Positions 1 to 11,375 of a stretch of DNA of 64,000 nucleotides are shown one piece after another. The notes beneath the pieces were generated by a model. The model did no database searches. It saw only the letters and a program-made list of their open reading frames with translations, and was not told where the DNA came from. The DNA is from Jackrogersella multiformis (lineage: Eukaryota; Ascomycota; Sordariomycetes; Xylariales; Hypoxylaceae): assembly GCA_902806575.1 (NCBI GenBank), contig CADCXD010000002.1, forward strand, positions 2,356,001-2,420,000, given 5' to 3'. How positions within the stretch are numbered: position 1 is the first letter of the stretch; each line of letters starts with the position of its first letter. Made by a program: the position numbers and the translations under genes.

Positions 1-645
1 AGAATAAGGAACCCACCATTGGTGGTAAGTTACTATCCTCCAAACCGCCACCACTCAGTAGTTCCTAGCTAATCCTACGTAGCCGCCTTCTTGACACAAA
101 AATGCAACCTTCCTACGAGGACGATCAAGTTTGAGATCTGGGATACTGCAGGCCAGGAGCGCTTTGCCTCATTGGCACCTATGTACTACCGAAACGCCCA
201 AGCCGCGCTCGTCGTCTACGATCTCACCAAGCCGACGTCCCTCATCAAGGCCAAGCACTGGGTAGCAGAGTTGCAGAGACAAGCATCGCCGGGGATCGTC
301 ATCGCTCTTGTCGGCAACAAACTGGACCTTACTAACGATAGCGAATCCGGTCAAGCCGAGAGCGAGGGAGCCGACGGGGAGGAGTCCGGAGACGCCCGCA
401 AGATTTCTACGGAGGAAGCAAAGACATATGCCGAAGAGGAGAGCTTGCTATTCTTCGAGACTAGCGCGAAGACCGGCCACAATGTTACGGAAGTCTTCAC
501 CGCAATTGCGAACGCCATCCCTGAAACGTCGCTGAAGAGTACGAGAGGTCCTGGAGCTTCCGGTGCAGCCAACCGAGGCGGCGAGGAGCAGAGGGTAAAC
601 CTGAATGGCCCCCGAGAAGCGGCGAAGGAGGGATGCGCGTGTTGA
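1..645 (+). CDS. Rab5-type small GTPase (Ypt5/Vps21), 3' part
   Basis: Rab GTPase of early endosomes, cut by the left edge of the window. Two exons are visible, <1..24 and 83..645; the intron 25..82 has a GTAAGT donor and a GCTAAT branch-like site. Joining them gives NKEPTIGAAFLTQKC, the effector/switch I region typical of Rab5. Then follow switch II WDTAGQE, the guanine-binding NKLD and ETSAKT motifs, and a C-terminal Cys-Ala-Cys for double geranylgeranylation. An acidic insert (about residues SESGQAESEGADGEESGD) follows NKLD, as in filamentous-fungal Rab5 proteins. By family role it controls homotypic endosome fusion and vacuolar sorting. The P-loop exon lies outside the window. Assignment to Rab5 rather than another Rab rests on the effector region and the CAC ending. 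Confidence 0.93.
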
Positions 646-1621
646 TTTTACAGAAGAGAGGATATGAAGAGAATAAGAGAATAAGAGTAGAAGAGTGTAG
701 ATTGGAGTTTCCATCACTATGGTCATGACTACATTTTACCTTGTAATATGGAGCGATTGGGATTCGGTATATGGGCTGTCTTTATTTATCTATCTATCTT
801 TTTACGAGTGAAGTTATCTATTTTAAACATCTGCACGCAATCCGATACAGCAGCTGAAGCAAACCGGTCGGTCACTTGTGACAAATAGAATGAGTGTGGA
901 GAGTGACACGCGGGTCGGCTGTAACCTTCTCTAACGCGTCGTTGTTGTATCATGAGTTTGTTATTTCTGCTGATTAGTAGAGTAATAATTCGTTGTCATA
1001 CAAGGTAGGGCGCAGCAAAATCTAAAGAACTGGAGAAATGGGTTTTAAGAAGTAGGTACCTAGGAATACCGAGGTAGGTAGCGACTAGCAACCTCCAGGG
1101 CTGTAGTCTGTAGGGCAATAAACTTGATCCTTCCACCTCACTTTCGATACCTTACTATCGCAAATATTCGTTCTATACATAAGCCACATCAACTTACCAG
1201 GTACATACCTTGTAGTAGGCTGATAATGAGATCGGTTAAATACATGGTGCATCCGGACCCACCGACGTAAACTCTAAGCAAAGTTCAAACTCCATATTTG
1301 ATCAGGCGTTTGCGCGTAGTCTCTTCTGCAATTTTGCAACAACTTTTACAACTCCACCACTTCTGTTTTTCCTCCCCCCTTTCATTCCCAAACACTACCG
1401 TACTCAACTTATTATTCAGATGTTTTCAAATAGACACCCGTGACGCGCGCCTAATTTCCAGGTTGTCCTCTCACATGGTCTCTTATACATAAACTAATAT
1501 CGTACATCCGACCAGGTTTCCAAGCTTCTCCCGCCGTCTTAAAACTTCTCACATCTATACATCCATCCTCTTTACCACATGTCCACTAAGGTGTTCGCTT
1601 ACAACGCCTTTCTCGTCAAAG
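646..1621. other. Intergenic region
   Basis: Between the GTPase stop and the RING-protein start. It holds the 3' flank of the first gene, short T/C-rich tracts near 1360-1400 and 1500-1570 that look like the promoter or 5' leader of the next gene, and one CCTAGG palindrome near 1058. No coding region is supported; small open frames here show no recognisable protein. Confidence 0.6.
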
Positions 1622-4600
1622 ATGGCGGCGCTGACACCAGCTCAGATTGAGCTAGCCAAGTAAGCTTCGCCTCCTCCATTGCACTTCGCGAGATCTTGTC
1701 AGCTAATTTGTACAGTTCTCTCACCCCTGCCGAACTACCTACTAAGTTGCGATGCGCGGTATGCAGCAAGTTGGCCGTCAACGCTTTCAGATTACCCTGT
1801 TGCGAGACCGCAATATGCGAGAAATGTAAGTTCTTCTATTACCTTTGATGTTTTGTCTTGCATGTTCAATGCGGGTTCTAACGAACCTCAGGTCAATCCA
1901 CTTTACCCTCGGTCTGCCCAGTCTGCGAACACTCTCCTGTTTCGGCGTCCGACTGCACTATCTACAAGTCCCTTAGAACCACCATCAGGGTATTCTTGAA
2001 GACCGAAGAGAAGAAGCGAGAAAGTGCTCGACCGAAGACCAACGGGTCTACCCCGACCACTCCCGCGCAGGACTTACAAGCTCCGGCCCAGACGCGCACG
2101 CCTACTGAGCTGCCTTCTACCGATACTCCTCCTGTTCAAGCTCCAGCTCCTGTTATAAAAGCTGTAAAAGCTAGTGCGGAGCCCTCGACAGCCGATTCCA
2201 TAGCACCGTCTACAACGGTCGAGTCCGAAGAGCTCTCGGCTACCAAGCCGAAATCGGACCATGATGCTCAGCCTAACGAGGTAGGTTGTCAAATAAAATT
2301 TCCTCTTGTTAGAACTTCATCTAATGTGAGATCTAGAGTGTTCTAAAAAGCGTAGAGCAGGCGCAAGAGCAACCCACCGAGGATGAAGGTCCCAAAGTCG
2401 TCGTTCCTAACGGACAAGAAGGCCAGGATGGTACCGCCTTGGAAGAGACTCAAGAGACCGATCAAGGTGATGAGGATAAAGACCAGTCAGCACAATCTGG
2501 TGTTGGCACCGGTTTCGACTCGATGAACGGCAATTTCATGAACTTTGGCAACGGAGACATGAACCAGATGCAGATGATGATGGCCATGCAAAATGGAATG
2601 AATCCCGCTGCGTTCGGCTCTTTTCCCATAATGGGTAAGAAAGCTTATATCAAACTTCAAATCTTCATCGCTAACCTCAATTACTTATTAGGAATGATGG
2701 ATCCCATGGCGATGCAGAATATGATGATGAATGGTGGCTTTGGTGCGCAGGGCATGGGCATGAACGGCATGAACATGAACATGGGCATGAATGGATTCAG
2801 TGGTGGAAACAATGACTGGAACGGACAGCAATCATGGAACGTCGGCCAAGATAATTTCAATCCAAATGCTCCTGGAATGGGAAATGGTGACTTTGGCAAC
2901 TTTAATGCTGGCTTCCGTACAGGCTTCAATTCAGGTAATTATGGCCACCACAACCAGTTCAATGACAATCGTCGAGGCCACTATGGGTATCGAGGAAGAG
3001 GCCGTGGCCGTGGCTTCTACGGAGGTTACGGCCGTGGATATCACCAGGGGTTTAACGCAAATAACGCAAATCCAGGCTGGGCCGGGCATGGCCATCAGTT
3101 TCCTAGCGGTAAAGATGGCCAGCAAGCACTAGACGAGTCTCACGTAGCAGGGCAGATGCCCGGCAGTGTTGACGAGTTTGGCCGAGCAATACGATCAGGG
3201 TCATCTAATCAAGACGTACCTAAGGATGGAGAGACCGAACATATTGAAAATGGAGGTGGCCATGATAGTACCGTTGCCGATGGGGCCGACAAGTTGGAGA
3301 ACTCGGATCAAGTGCGTAAGGAGGACGGGCCGCAATCTGTGCAGGGTGATGCCGCAAATGAAAAGGGTGATGTATCTTCTAGAGATCAGCATTCAGCACC
3401 TCAAGGTCCTTCTCGTGGAAATGCTGCTGGTCCATTGCATCTCGAAACCGCGGTTCCGGATAGACCGTTAAATGCTCCTACTGGGCCAAAAGCCATGCGG
3501 CAGGGCCTCCCTAACACTAGTCTTCACAACCTAAGAGCACGTGGCCTCATCATTGATGAGAAAAGCCCGAGCTTGCGTACTAATCTTCCCCCGGTCGTGG
3601 CAAGTCCGGTGGAGAATAAACTAAACTCGCGGAGTAGTTCTCTGCATTCCTCCAAAGACAAGGATCGACATCATCGTGAACGTGATCGAGAACATGATGA
3701 AGATGAGAAGAGCCGAGGACGTCATCGTGACAAAGATCCTGATCGCTCTAGGACGCACACTGTATCTAGGAGCCGGACCAGGACTCGCAGCCAAAGCAGG
3801 GATCGTAAAGAGTCCCGTAAACATAGACGACATCACTCTCCATCGAATTCAGGTGACGATCGTGAGGGGGGTCGCCACCGCCGCAAGCACAGGAGCAAAA
3901 GGCAGCCAACCAAAGATGACGATGACCATAAAGGTCGATCGTCGAGAGATCCTAAGTATGACGAGCGTTCGAGATCAGCTTCCCCCACGGATCGTGAGCA
4001 TAGACGTTCAGACCACCGGAGCCGTCGTGATCGTGATGAGAAGCGTCGGGATCGCGACGTTGATAGAGAGAGTGATTGTGATCGACACAGAAAGTCCGGG
4101 CACAGGTCTCACCGGGATCGCGACCAGGACCGTGAACGGGGCAGAGACCGAGAAAGGGACCGAGAGAAAGAGCGTGGAAAGGATCACACTCGGGATCATG
4201 ACGAAGATCGTCAGCATCGCAGCAGTAAACCCTCCACTGCCTTGCCCACGCCAGTAGAACCTTCGGGTAAGGTCTTCAACCCCCCTACCGGTCCTCGGGG
4301 TAACTTTTCTATCAAAGGAGCCAGTAACAAATCGGGACTTGGACTTGAGATCAAGGGCGTTAGCAGTAAGCCGTCCAATTTGAACAGACACGAGAGCGAG
4401 TCGTCCCGACGCGCCTCCCAATCCTCTATTGCTGGCCAGAAGTCTACGTCCGGCGCGACTACAAAGGACCCGCATACGTTGGAGCGCGAAGCTCGTGACC
4501 GCGAGCGCCTCCTCAAGGAGGCGCAACGAATGGCGACCATAGCAGGTCGCACTTCAGGCGTGAAGCGTAGCCGCGAAGGAGGTGACGAGCGCGGTGGCCG

Positions 4601-4697
4601 TCGGAAGAGTCGCCGTAGCGAGGCTGTCGATATGGAGGATGGCGAGGACCGCATGAGGCGTCTGGAAGCTGAGCGCGAGGGCCGTCGCTGGGATTAG
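1622..4697 (+). CDS. RING-finger protein with Asn/Gly/Met-rich middle and RS/RD-rich tail
   Basis: Five exons: 1622..1659, 1716..1825, 1892..2280, 2361..2634, 2692..4697, joining in frame to 938 residues. The RING sits at the N-terminus: CAVC, then LPCCETAIC, CEKC-type and CPVC pairs, eight cysteines with no obvious zinc-binding histidine, close to the C4C4-type RING of RBBP6/Mpe1. After it come a Thr/Pro/Ala-rich linker, a Met/Asn/Gly-rich segment with repeated GMNGMN-like units, RGRGRG boxes, and a long basic-acidic tail of RD, RE and SR dipeptides. Low-complexity RG and RS tails are common in RNA-processing factors, so a ubiquitin ligase acting on mRNA processing is likely but inferred. 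The DWNN domain and zinc knuckle of true Mpe1 are absent. The last intron (2635..2691) is 57 bp and a multiple of three, so retention would stay open. Confidence 0.85.
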
Positions 4698-5559
4698 TAA
4701 TAACACCATCAGCCATATGGAACTTATCGACAATGAAGGTCGTAGCATTCTCAAAAGTCCTCCCTTTCTAGCGTTCGAATCTAGGAGCTAAAAAGGGTCT
4801 ATCATCGGACAACCCTTCCATTCCGAATTTCTCAGGGGCAGGAAGACCCAAAGCCAAATCCACACTACATTTTTCGTTCAGGGACTGTACCATATTGCAT
4901 TCAGACACGTTTCTGGCTCGGAGGGGAAGTAAAGCTTTGGTACTGGCTAGGGGAGGTCACCGCATGCATCCATCCATTATCATCGCACCGAAAGCAAAAC
5001 AACTGCATTTTTTGTCCAAGGAGAGGAAGGCTAGTCAAACGTACCTTAACTAAAGGTTTCAACGCACGAAAAACCGAAGGGGGGCGTCGAAGATTGAAGG
5101 CCGGCGGTAACGAAAAGGCTTGGAAGTAATAGAAAGCTACCTAGCGTAACATTAATTGACACGCGTGTCTTTCAAACGGCTCTGTAATTTTCTGGGCACT
5201 AGATAACTTGGAGTGATGTGATGTTTTGATGTTGGGAGTAGTGCTTAGTAGGTTATGTAGGTTTTGTGGTTTTGTGGTTTTGTGCGTAGTGCGAGATGGA
5301 GGAGATGCTAGCCTACACTACCTAGGTATGTATGGGACGTTGAATTTGTACAAATGTATTCCTTTTCATAGTCAGTTTCATCTCATGATCAGGTAAGCAT
5401 TGCATAAATAGCATTCATCGATAAGTTGTGAACAAATATTAGTTTAGATGATATTATAACATCGTTGAATACCTACCTACCTAAGGTATGTAGAGAATGC
5501 AGTTGGTTGGAAGTTCTAGAATCCGGACATAGAATCTTCTAAATACCTAGGTAGGTATA
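4698..5559. other. Intergenic region between convergent genes
   Basis: The two flanking genes converge here. No coding region seen. The right half carries the palindromic ACCTAGGT-type motif (near 5323 and 5546) and a run of GTTTTGTGGTTTTGTG-like short repeats near 5257-5284. Confidence 0.6.
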
Positions 5560-6633
5560 CTATACGTAAGGAAGGTCGTCGTTTAACAACCTATCCCCAA
5601 GGTCAAACAGCCACTTAGGCCTCCGAGCTTTTTTTATCCGCCTCCGTTCCCTAACAACTTTGTTGCGTTCTCGGCGTTGAGCCTTCTCTTCTGGCGTTTT
5701 CTCTGGCTGGGACTTTTTGCCATTCTTTCTCGTGTCGGGTTTCAGCAGAACTACCTTGTCCTGTGCATGATCCTCGAAGAGAAACGAGAGAGATATTCGG
5801 TCCTGATGCGGAATACGCCACGCCTTAGCGATGGTCTTGACAGAAGACAGTGTTGCTAATGTAGATGGCGTCGGTTTAGACTTAGGCTTATCGTCGCGGT
5901 AGTTCCAGTCCCGCACGGCAGTCATCAGCAAAGCATGCAAAGAAAATCGCGCATCGTTTCCGGCAATATGCAAATCCTGCCACGGGAGCTTTAAGGCGTC
6001 GAGAAGTTTCCGTAGCGAGTATCTATAGCATGTTTGGAGAGGGAACTGAACAGCTTTCAACACGTCTATATGATACAGCGGGCGTATGTCGAGGTGCTCT
6101 AGGTATAGGCAGTCTGACTTGTCGCCTCCGTAGGTAACGAGTACGAAGAAACGATCTTTGATCAGTGATTGCAAATATGTCTTAATTTGTTCGGCTTTGA
6201 CGACATATATTGTCTTGCCGAAGAGATATCTACAAGATCGGTGGCTGAGATATTTGAATCGCCCGACCTGAAGCTGGTACGATTTGATAAGTTCTTGCGC
6301 ATCCCCAAGTGCGGTATTATTTGTTTTTGTAGCAGCTAGAATAGGGGTAGTCATATATGACTGCAAGAGTCGAGTATCTAGAATTGATATTCCAACTAGA
6401 CACGGACCATCACTGACAAAATTGAAGTCGCTTGTGCCGTCGATATCAACTGAAACGAATAAAATATCTCTGAACGAGGAGTTAGGCAGTGGTGGCCCTA
6501 GCCATCGCGTTTGGAAGGGATTTTCGCCTAGGCCAAGAAGATATCGAAAAACTAGAAGCTCTTCTCGAAGTAAACCAGTGTGTTTCGGAGCTTCCCGTGA
6601 CAGCGGGTTCTTTGCGACCATGAAAATTGCCAT
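5560..6633 (-). CDS. Gfd2/YDR514C-like DEDDh exonuclease-fold protein
   Basis: Intronless, 357 residues. The N-terminal half begins a ribonuclease-H-like fold: FVSVDID (D63, D65) matches exonuclease motif I, and HIAGNDARFSLHALLM (H222, N226, D227) matches the late HxxGND motif of fungal Gfd2/YDR514C-type proteins. The C-terminal 60 residues are strongly basic (Lys/Arg-rich), which would suit nucleic-acid binding or nuclear entry. Motif I reads Asp-x-Asp rather than the usual Asp-x-Glu, so catalytic activity is uncertain. Members are often annotated as hypothetical proteins in fungi, and the substrate is unknown. It converges with the RING gene and stands apart from the biosynthetic genes to its right. 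Confidence 0.7.
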   Translation of the reverse strand: MAIFMVAKNPLSREAPKHTGLLREELLVFRYLLGLGENPFQTRWLGPPLPNSSFRDILFVSVDIDGTSDFNFVSDGPCLVGISILDTRLLQSYMTTPILAATKTNNTALGDAQELIKSYQLQVGRFKYLSHRSCRYLFGKTIYVVKAEQIKTYLQSLIKDRFFVLVTYGGDKSDCLYLEHLDIRPLYHIDVLKAVQFPLQTCYRYSLRKLLDALKLPWQDLHIAGNDARFSLHALLMTAVRDWNYRDDKPKSKPTPSTLATLSSVKTIAKAWRIPHQDRISLSFLFEDHAQDKVVLLKPDTRKNGKKSQPEKTPEEKAQRRERNKVVRERRRIKKARRPKWLFDLGDRLLNDDLPYV

Positions 6634-8073
6634 ATATTAACTTGCTATTAGATGTTTTATGTGACGATTGTATTTGTTGCTCTAGAAGAGGGGAATTTGA
6701 AGCTTAAAAGACTGAGGATTACTCACTGCTTCCCATAGGCAGGAATGCAGTTAGGGCATTTCAATCCAACCAGAGAAAGGCAAGACGCCTCAAAGTTTAT
6801 TTTATGAGCATTAATAGGTGACGAGGTTTGCAGTGGCATCGAATTCCAGTCAATAGATCAACCTAAGGTTCAGTTATGTCGATGTAGACATGATGACATT
6901 TACATCACATCAAGGGCAATCGTTAAACTTGTAATGCTCATGGGTAGTCGACACAAGTGTCCTAAAAAATCATGGGGCATACCTAGGTACCTAGATAAGG
7001 AAGAGAACATGTATTTAAATGATACGTTATACTCAAAGTATATTATACTCCTATCTCCTTTCCCATGTCTTCTCATTATGTTTTCTGACATTTGTTTGAT
7101 AGTACTAGGTATACACTTATTATTGGTATGAAAGATATAGGGGGTAAGTATGGGAATTCAAATCACGTTAATTCTTCATTGCCATCAACCTCTGACATAC
7201 CTCTGCCATCTTATCATCACCTATTTATCCAACATCGTCTCAATCATCTATCGACGATTCAGATTATACGTTTAACAGAAAGGCGTCAGAATGAACGCAG
7301 ACCGTGTGTAAACCGTAGTAATGATACTGTTTCATATCGTATATATCCTATCCCTTAGAGTAGTTTTTTAAGTAACTTATACGTGTTTTAGCTGTTGATT
7401 ATATAATTAGGGAATAGTAAGTTTACAGTACAATACAGTATAACCACCGCCTTTCTGGCACATACAGATGAGGCCGGGATAGTGGGGCCGGGGATAGTGG
7501 AACAAGAGGCCCATAATAACCGTGCAGGATACGTAGCGAAATTGCCATATTCGGCAGCTGAACTACTCCTAGTTCTTTCTTAGCGGAGCGTTAGCTCATG
7601 CCCCGGCCCGATTACCCTTGCCTTCCCGCAGAACGGGTACGGTCCATGATTGGCCCCGCCGCCGATGGGATTGATTCATGTTCTGAGTCAGCCGTAAAAC
7701 GTTTGGTCTAGTTTATAATGTTAATTTGACGGTAGTACGAAGCGCTTTGTACTTCCTTATCTCCAAAACTGCTCGTTTGCTCTAGACGAAGGCACATAAT
7801 GCCACCTGAAGATCAACACGATATTAGAACAAGTGGATGAAAAGCGCCGAGATTCTGCGAGGTTGCCCTATATTATTATAGATACCTACCTAGGTACATA
7901 TGAAATGAAGTGCTAAGCTCTCTGACCACCAACAATATCAAAGGGCCAAACGGCGTGAACGACCATCTCCTTTCCGATAGTTGTACTGATATGATACCTA
8001 GTTAACACACCTTCTAACAGACTCCTGGCTCAGTTGTTTCCTATACCCATTTAGGAAAATGTAAACGAAAACC
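6634..8073. other. Intergenic region
   Basis: No gene recognised. It contains a short duplicated GC-rich unit GGGATAGTGG/GGGGATAGTGG at about 7477-7500, which may be a remnant of a transposon end, and CCTAGG palindromes near 6982, 6989 and 7890. Open frames here are under 90 codons and show no family resemblance. Confidence 0.55.
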
Positions 8074-9639
8074 TCAATTCTCTACGCTTCCGTCCAAGAA
8101 AGATTCTCGACACCGGACGTCGTCGACACAATCTTGCCATTTTAACAATCTCATATAACAGCATTCGATACTGGCAATAAGTATCATGCCGGATCCAATC
8201 CCCACCCAAACTCCTTTTAGTCCTAACCCAGGAAGACCGAGTTCCAGCCATATGGCAAAAGGGACAGCGGCGCAATAGTTTACTCCTATTACGACACACG
8301 CAGCCACAGACTGACGGCCCAGGCCGCGAAGAACTCCGTTGGAAAAACAAATGAAAGAATCTATAGCGTGATACACACAGACAAATAGCATTGTCGTAGC
8401 GGCAATAGAATGAACGGTAGGGTCGTCCGAAAATAATCGCAACGAATCGCTCAGTAGGGAGGGGATCGTGCTCGTAGCCGGCACACCATTCGTCGAGTGA
8501 TCGTTCATGTTTAGGAAAAACTGTAGTATGCGGTACCGTAATAAGTAAATAACCGAAGCGTCGAAACAGCCAACCAAGATGAACACAAAAGCGTACACGA
8601 TGGCGGTGCGACGAGCTGTTCGCCAAAGCCCGGCACCGATTAAATGACCAATACGGGTAGTCGTACAAATGCTCAATGAAAACGGAATGTGCCACACCAT
8701 TACCGAGATTGTCGTCAAAACCGTCTGTGCTGCTAAATAATTTGTACCGAGGCGGGCGGTAGTAAACATGAGAATTTGCAAGGCACCCCATTCTGCCAGG
8801 TTGACAGAGGAGCCTGCAACGGCAAGCTTGACCATTGGTTTGAAGCCAGAGAAAGCAGTGCGGGAAAATCCACCCCAGCATTGATGCGACCACCGGCCAG
8901 CCGGCGATAAAATGTACATTAGCAAAAGGGTCGGACGTAAGTTATTAGTAAGAGCGGTGCCCAAGGCAGCACCTGCAAGTCCCATTCCGAGCTTGAATCC
9001 GAAAAACCAGCTGAGAAAGGCATTGACTGGGGTGCAAATAAGGAGAACCACTGTTGCTGCTTTGAAACTTCCTTGCGCCTGAAGAAAACGTTTCAAGGCT
9101 TCGAATGCTGCATAACCAGGCATCCCGATAATATTTATACGTAAAAATGTACCGGCCGAGGTGGCCAAATCTGTCTGCGTCTCCTGGAGGAAAAATGGCA
9201 AGATCCATGGTGATGTAGCCCAAATAGCGCCAATACCCACAGCAGTGAAAGCCATGAGGATTAACATGCGCTGGACATGTAGGCCAACCCCTTTAGCATT
9301 ACCGGACCCGTATACCTGGGAACACAGCGTATCGAGAGCCGTGGCCATACCTTCGAAGATGGCGTACCCGATAATATTCATCGTTGTCATACCTATGCTG
9401 GCGGCAGCTAGGTCGTCGGCACTCAGGTGCCCTGCGATGAAGGTGATGATGATATAGCCCGAGTACTGGAGAAGGTAGGTGACGATAAGAGGTATCGAGT
9501 ACTGAAAAAGAAGCCATATTTCCGACACCCAGTCATTGGATGTGAAGTCATCATTGGTATGGGAGACGGCCAACAGCGGCGTAGATTCGGAGGACGTATG
9601 GCGCTCCGTTTCTCGCTCGGGTGCCTCGCATGACTCCAT
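8074..9639 (-). CDS. MATE-family multidrug/toxin efflux transporter
   Basis: Single exon, 521 residues, about twelve hydrophobic segments, the usual length for fungal MATE proteins. Recognisable family stretches include SIPLIVTYLLQYSGYIIITFIAGHL in the first segments, the Pro-containing GMPGYAAFEALKRFLQAQG loop (FLQAQG is a MATE signature) and the second-half GVLRGLGRQSVAA loop. MATE carriers export organic cations and drugs in exchange for protons or sodium. It is the leftmost gene of the candidate cluster, reads leftwards as do the NRPS and P450, and lies 1.7 kb from the NRPS gene. A guanidino compound would be cationic and so a plausible cargo, but that is inference. It may instead be an unrelated housekeeping exporter. 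Confidence 0.9.
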   Translation of the reverse strand: MESCEAPERETERHTSSESTPLLAVSHTNDDFTSNDWVSEIWLLFQYSIPLIVTYLLQYSGYIIITFIAGHLSADDLAAASIGMTTMNIIGYAIFEGMATALDTLCSQVYGSGNAKGVGLHVQRMLILMAFTAVGIGAIWATSPWILPFFLQETQTDLATSAGTFLRINIIGMPGYAAFEALKRFLQAQGSFKAATVVLLICTPVNAFLSWFFGFKLGMGLAGAALGTALTNNLRPTLLLMYILSPAGRWSHQCWGGFSRTAFSGFKPMVKLAVAGSSVNLAEWGALQILMFTTARLGTNYLAAQTVLTTISVMVWHIPFSLSICTTTRIGHLIGAGLWRTARRTAIVYAFVFILVGCFDASVIYLLRYRILQFFLNMNDHSTNGVPATSTIPSLLSDSLRLFSDDPTVHSIAATTMLFVCVYHAIDSFICFSNGVLRGLGRQSVAACVVIGVNYCAAVPFAIWLELGLPGLGLKGVWVGIGSGMILIASIECCYMRLLKWQDCVDDVRCRESFLDGSVEN

Positions 9640-11375
9640 TGGTAAGTAAAGGTTATGGTGGCAGCTGTAGGCTTGATATTATCATAGACGCAAGGCAATT
9701 CAACAGTGACTATTCTCGATGTAGTACGAGGTCGCGGTACAATCAGTCTCTACATTGAGGATGGCTCAGCGCTGGTAGGTTGGCGATCTATGTGGTTAAA
9801 GATATTTTATGAAAGAAGGCTGAGGGAGAGGTTGAATCTGAAAGAAGGACGGGTATTCTGTTGGTGTGATCTTCTCTTATGTAAAATGGAAAACGGATCG
9901 ATAGGAGTGACTGTGAGTGTGCGAGTAACGGTGTCGTCATAGGTTTGCTGAAGGAAATATAGCACTCAGGGGCAATAGATATTCTTTTTTTTTTTTTTTT
10001 TTCGGATTCCTTTTCTTCTAGACCACCATCGAAAGTTAGACACAGCCTGTATAGTCATGTTTACATACATACTTTTTCCAAAAAAATTTAAGCAAAAGTA
10101 ATACAAAGGCTTTTCATGACTTCACACCTTCTCCTCAAACGCACACCATCCACCTAGACAATCTAGGTACCTATTACGAAAGCTCAATTGTGGCTTGGAT
10201 TTATTTCGTGTGACTTGAATACCTATCTATAATAAATTCACAAAGGTGGCCGGCACTTTGTGACCTGTCTTAAACATGTAAGAGGTACCTGTGGTAAGCC
10301 TCTAAGACGCTGCGGTAATACATAGGTATCCAGCCTGCCTTCAAGAGTCAACCAATAAAAGGTTTCACATACCACTGAATTAATTAAAATAAAAGACGCC
10401 ACGAACCACCGAGCGCTGAAACGATCGGCTAGCTCGATAGTCTTAATCAGCCTTCCGTCCCTTGCCGCCCCAGTGTCTCGGTTCCAGCACGAATACCTAA
10501 ACCAATCAACACTTTGCTGGGGTCATAAGTAAATTTACTCGCGGCGCTATCGAATTCCGAAAATTTTCGTGACAAGCTACCTAAAGTGAGCCTATTAGGC
10601 ACAGAAAATGGCGTTGGAATAAAATAGATTAAACTCGTATGTAGTTGCCTGATCTTCAAACATGGGTCTGTCTTGGTAGCTGAGTCGCGGTCATAGATTC
10701 AATAATTTCAAATATACCAGTCGGTATTACCGATGTTTAGTGGTCTCAGCCGTGATGGTGAGAGCTGATGTATATAAGAATAGGAGTGGGGATTACCGTT
10801 GGTGCTGGCAATTTAGGAGAATTTCATGGGGCTCGAACGACTCTTGTGAACCGAACGCTTGAATAGTACGAACTCATCGCTAAGAATTTACTATTTCTAA
10901 ACTATTCAATATTTTGCTAAGACGGGGCACGCTCCGTTAGATTATTAATATAATAACCTTGACGAGACCCCTATATACCTATTATACCTCCCCCTATCTT
11001 TCATTTAGCTTATCGATAGAATTATCTTGATCATGTGTGATCAGAGTTACCACGGTCGGTTGCAAAGATCTGGCGAGTTTTTGAGAGTATCCATAGGCTC
11101 ATTGGCATGAAACATTGCTGTACACGAGGCCGTGCAGTGGACAGACGTCAACCGATATGAGATTGTGCTCACCATCCTCTAGTCTTGTCGCATCAAGGAG
11201 TCATAGTAATTTCTGGTAGATGTGTTGTGTTCAGTATAAATGGGTTCGAGTTGTGGTATTGTTTTTTGTTGTCGTGTACTTGGCAGTTGGCACCACGTGA
11301 GATTAAGACTCGCGAAGTGCCACCGAACTAATGGTATCTCGAGTGGTTAAGACCCTTCTAGAGTTGGTAGTTGAA
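9640..11375. other. Intergenic region with poly-T tract
   Basis: This is the promoter side of the MATE gene and the 3' side of the NRPS gene. It contains an approximately 20-base T run near 9983-10001 and otherwise unremarkable AT-rich sequence. A 70-codon open frame near 10447-10659 (-) has no recognisable features and is not called. Confidence 0.55.

Noticed and set aside
3676..4257. 193-codon frame in another phase of the RING gene
   Set aside because: Shadow of the RD/RS-repeat coding region.
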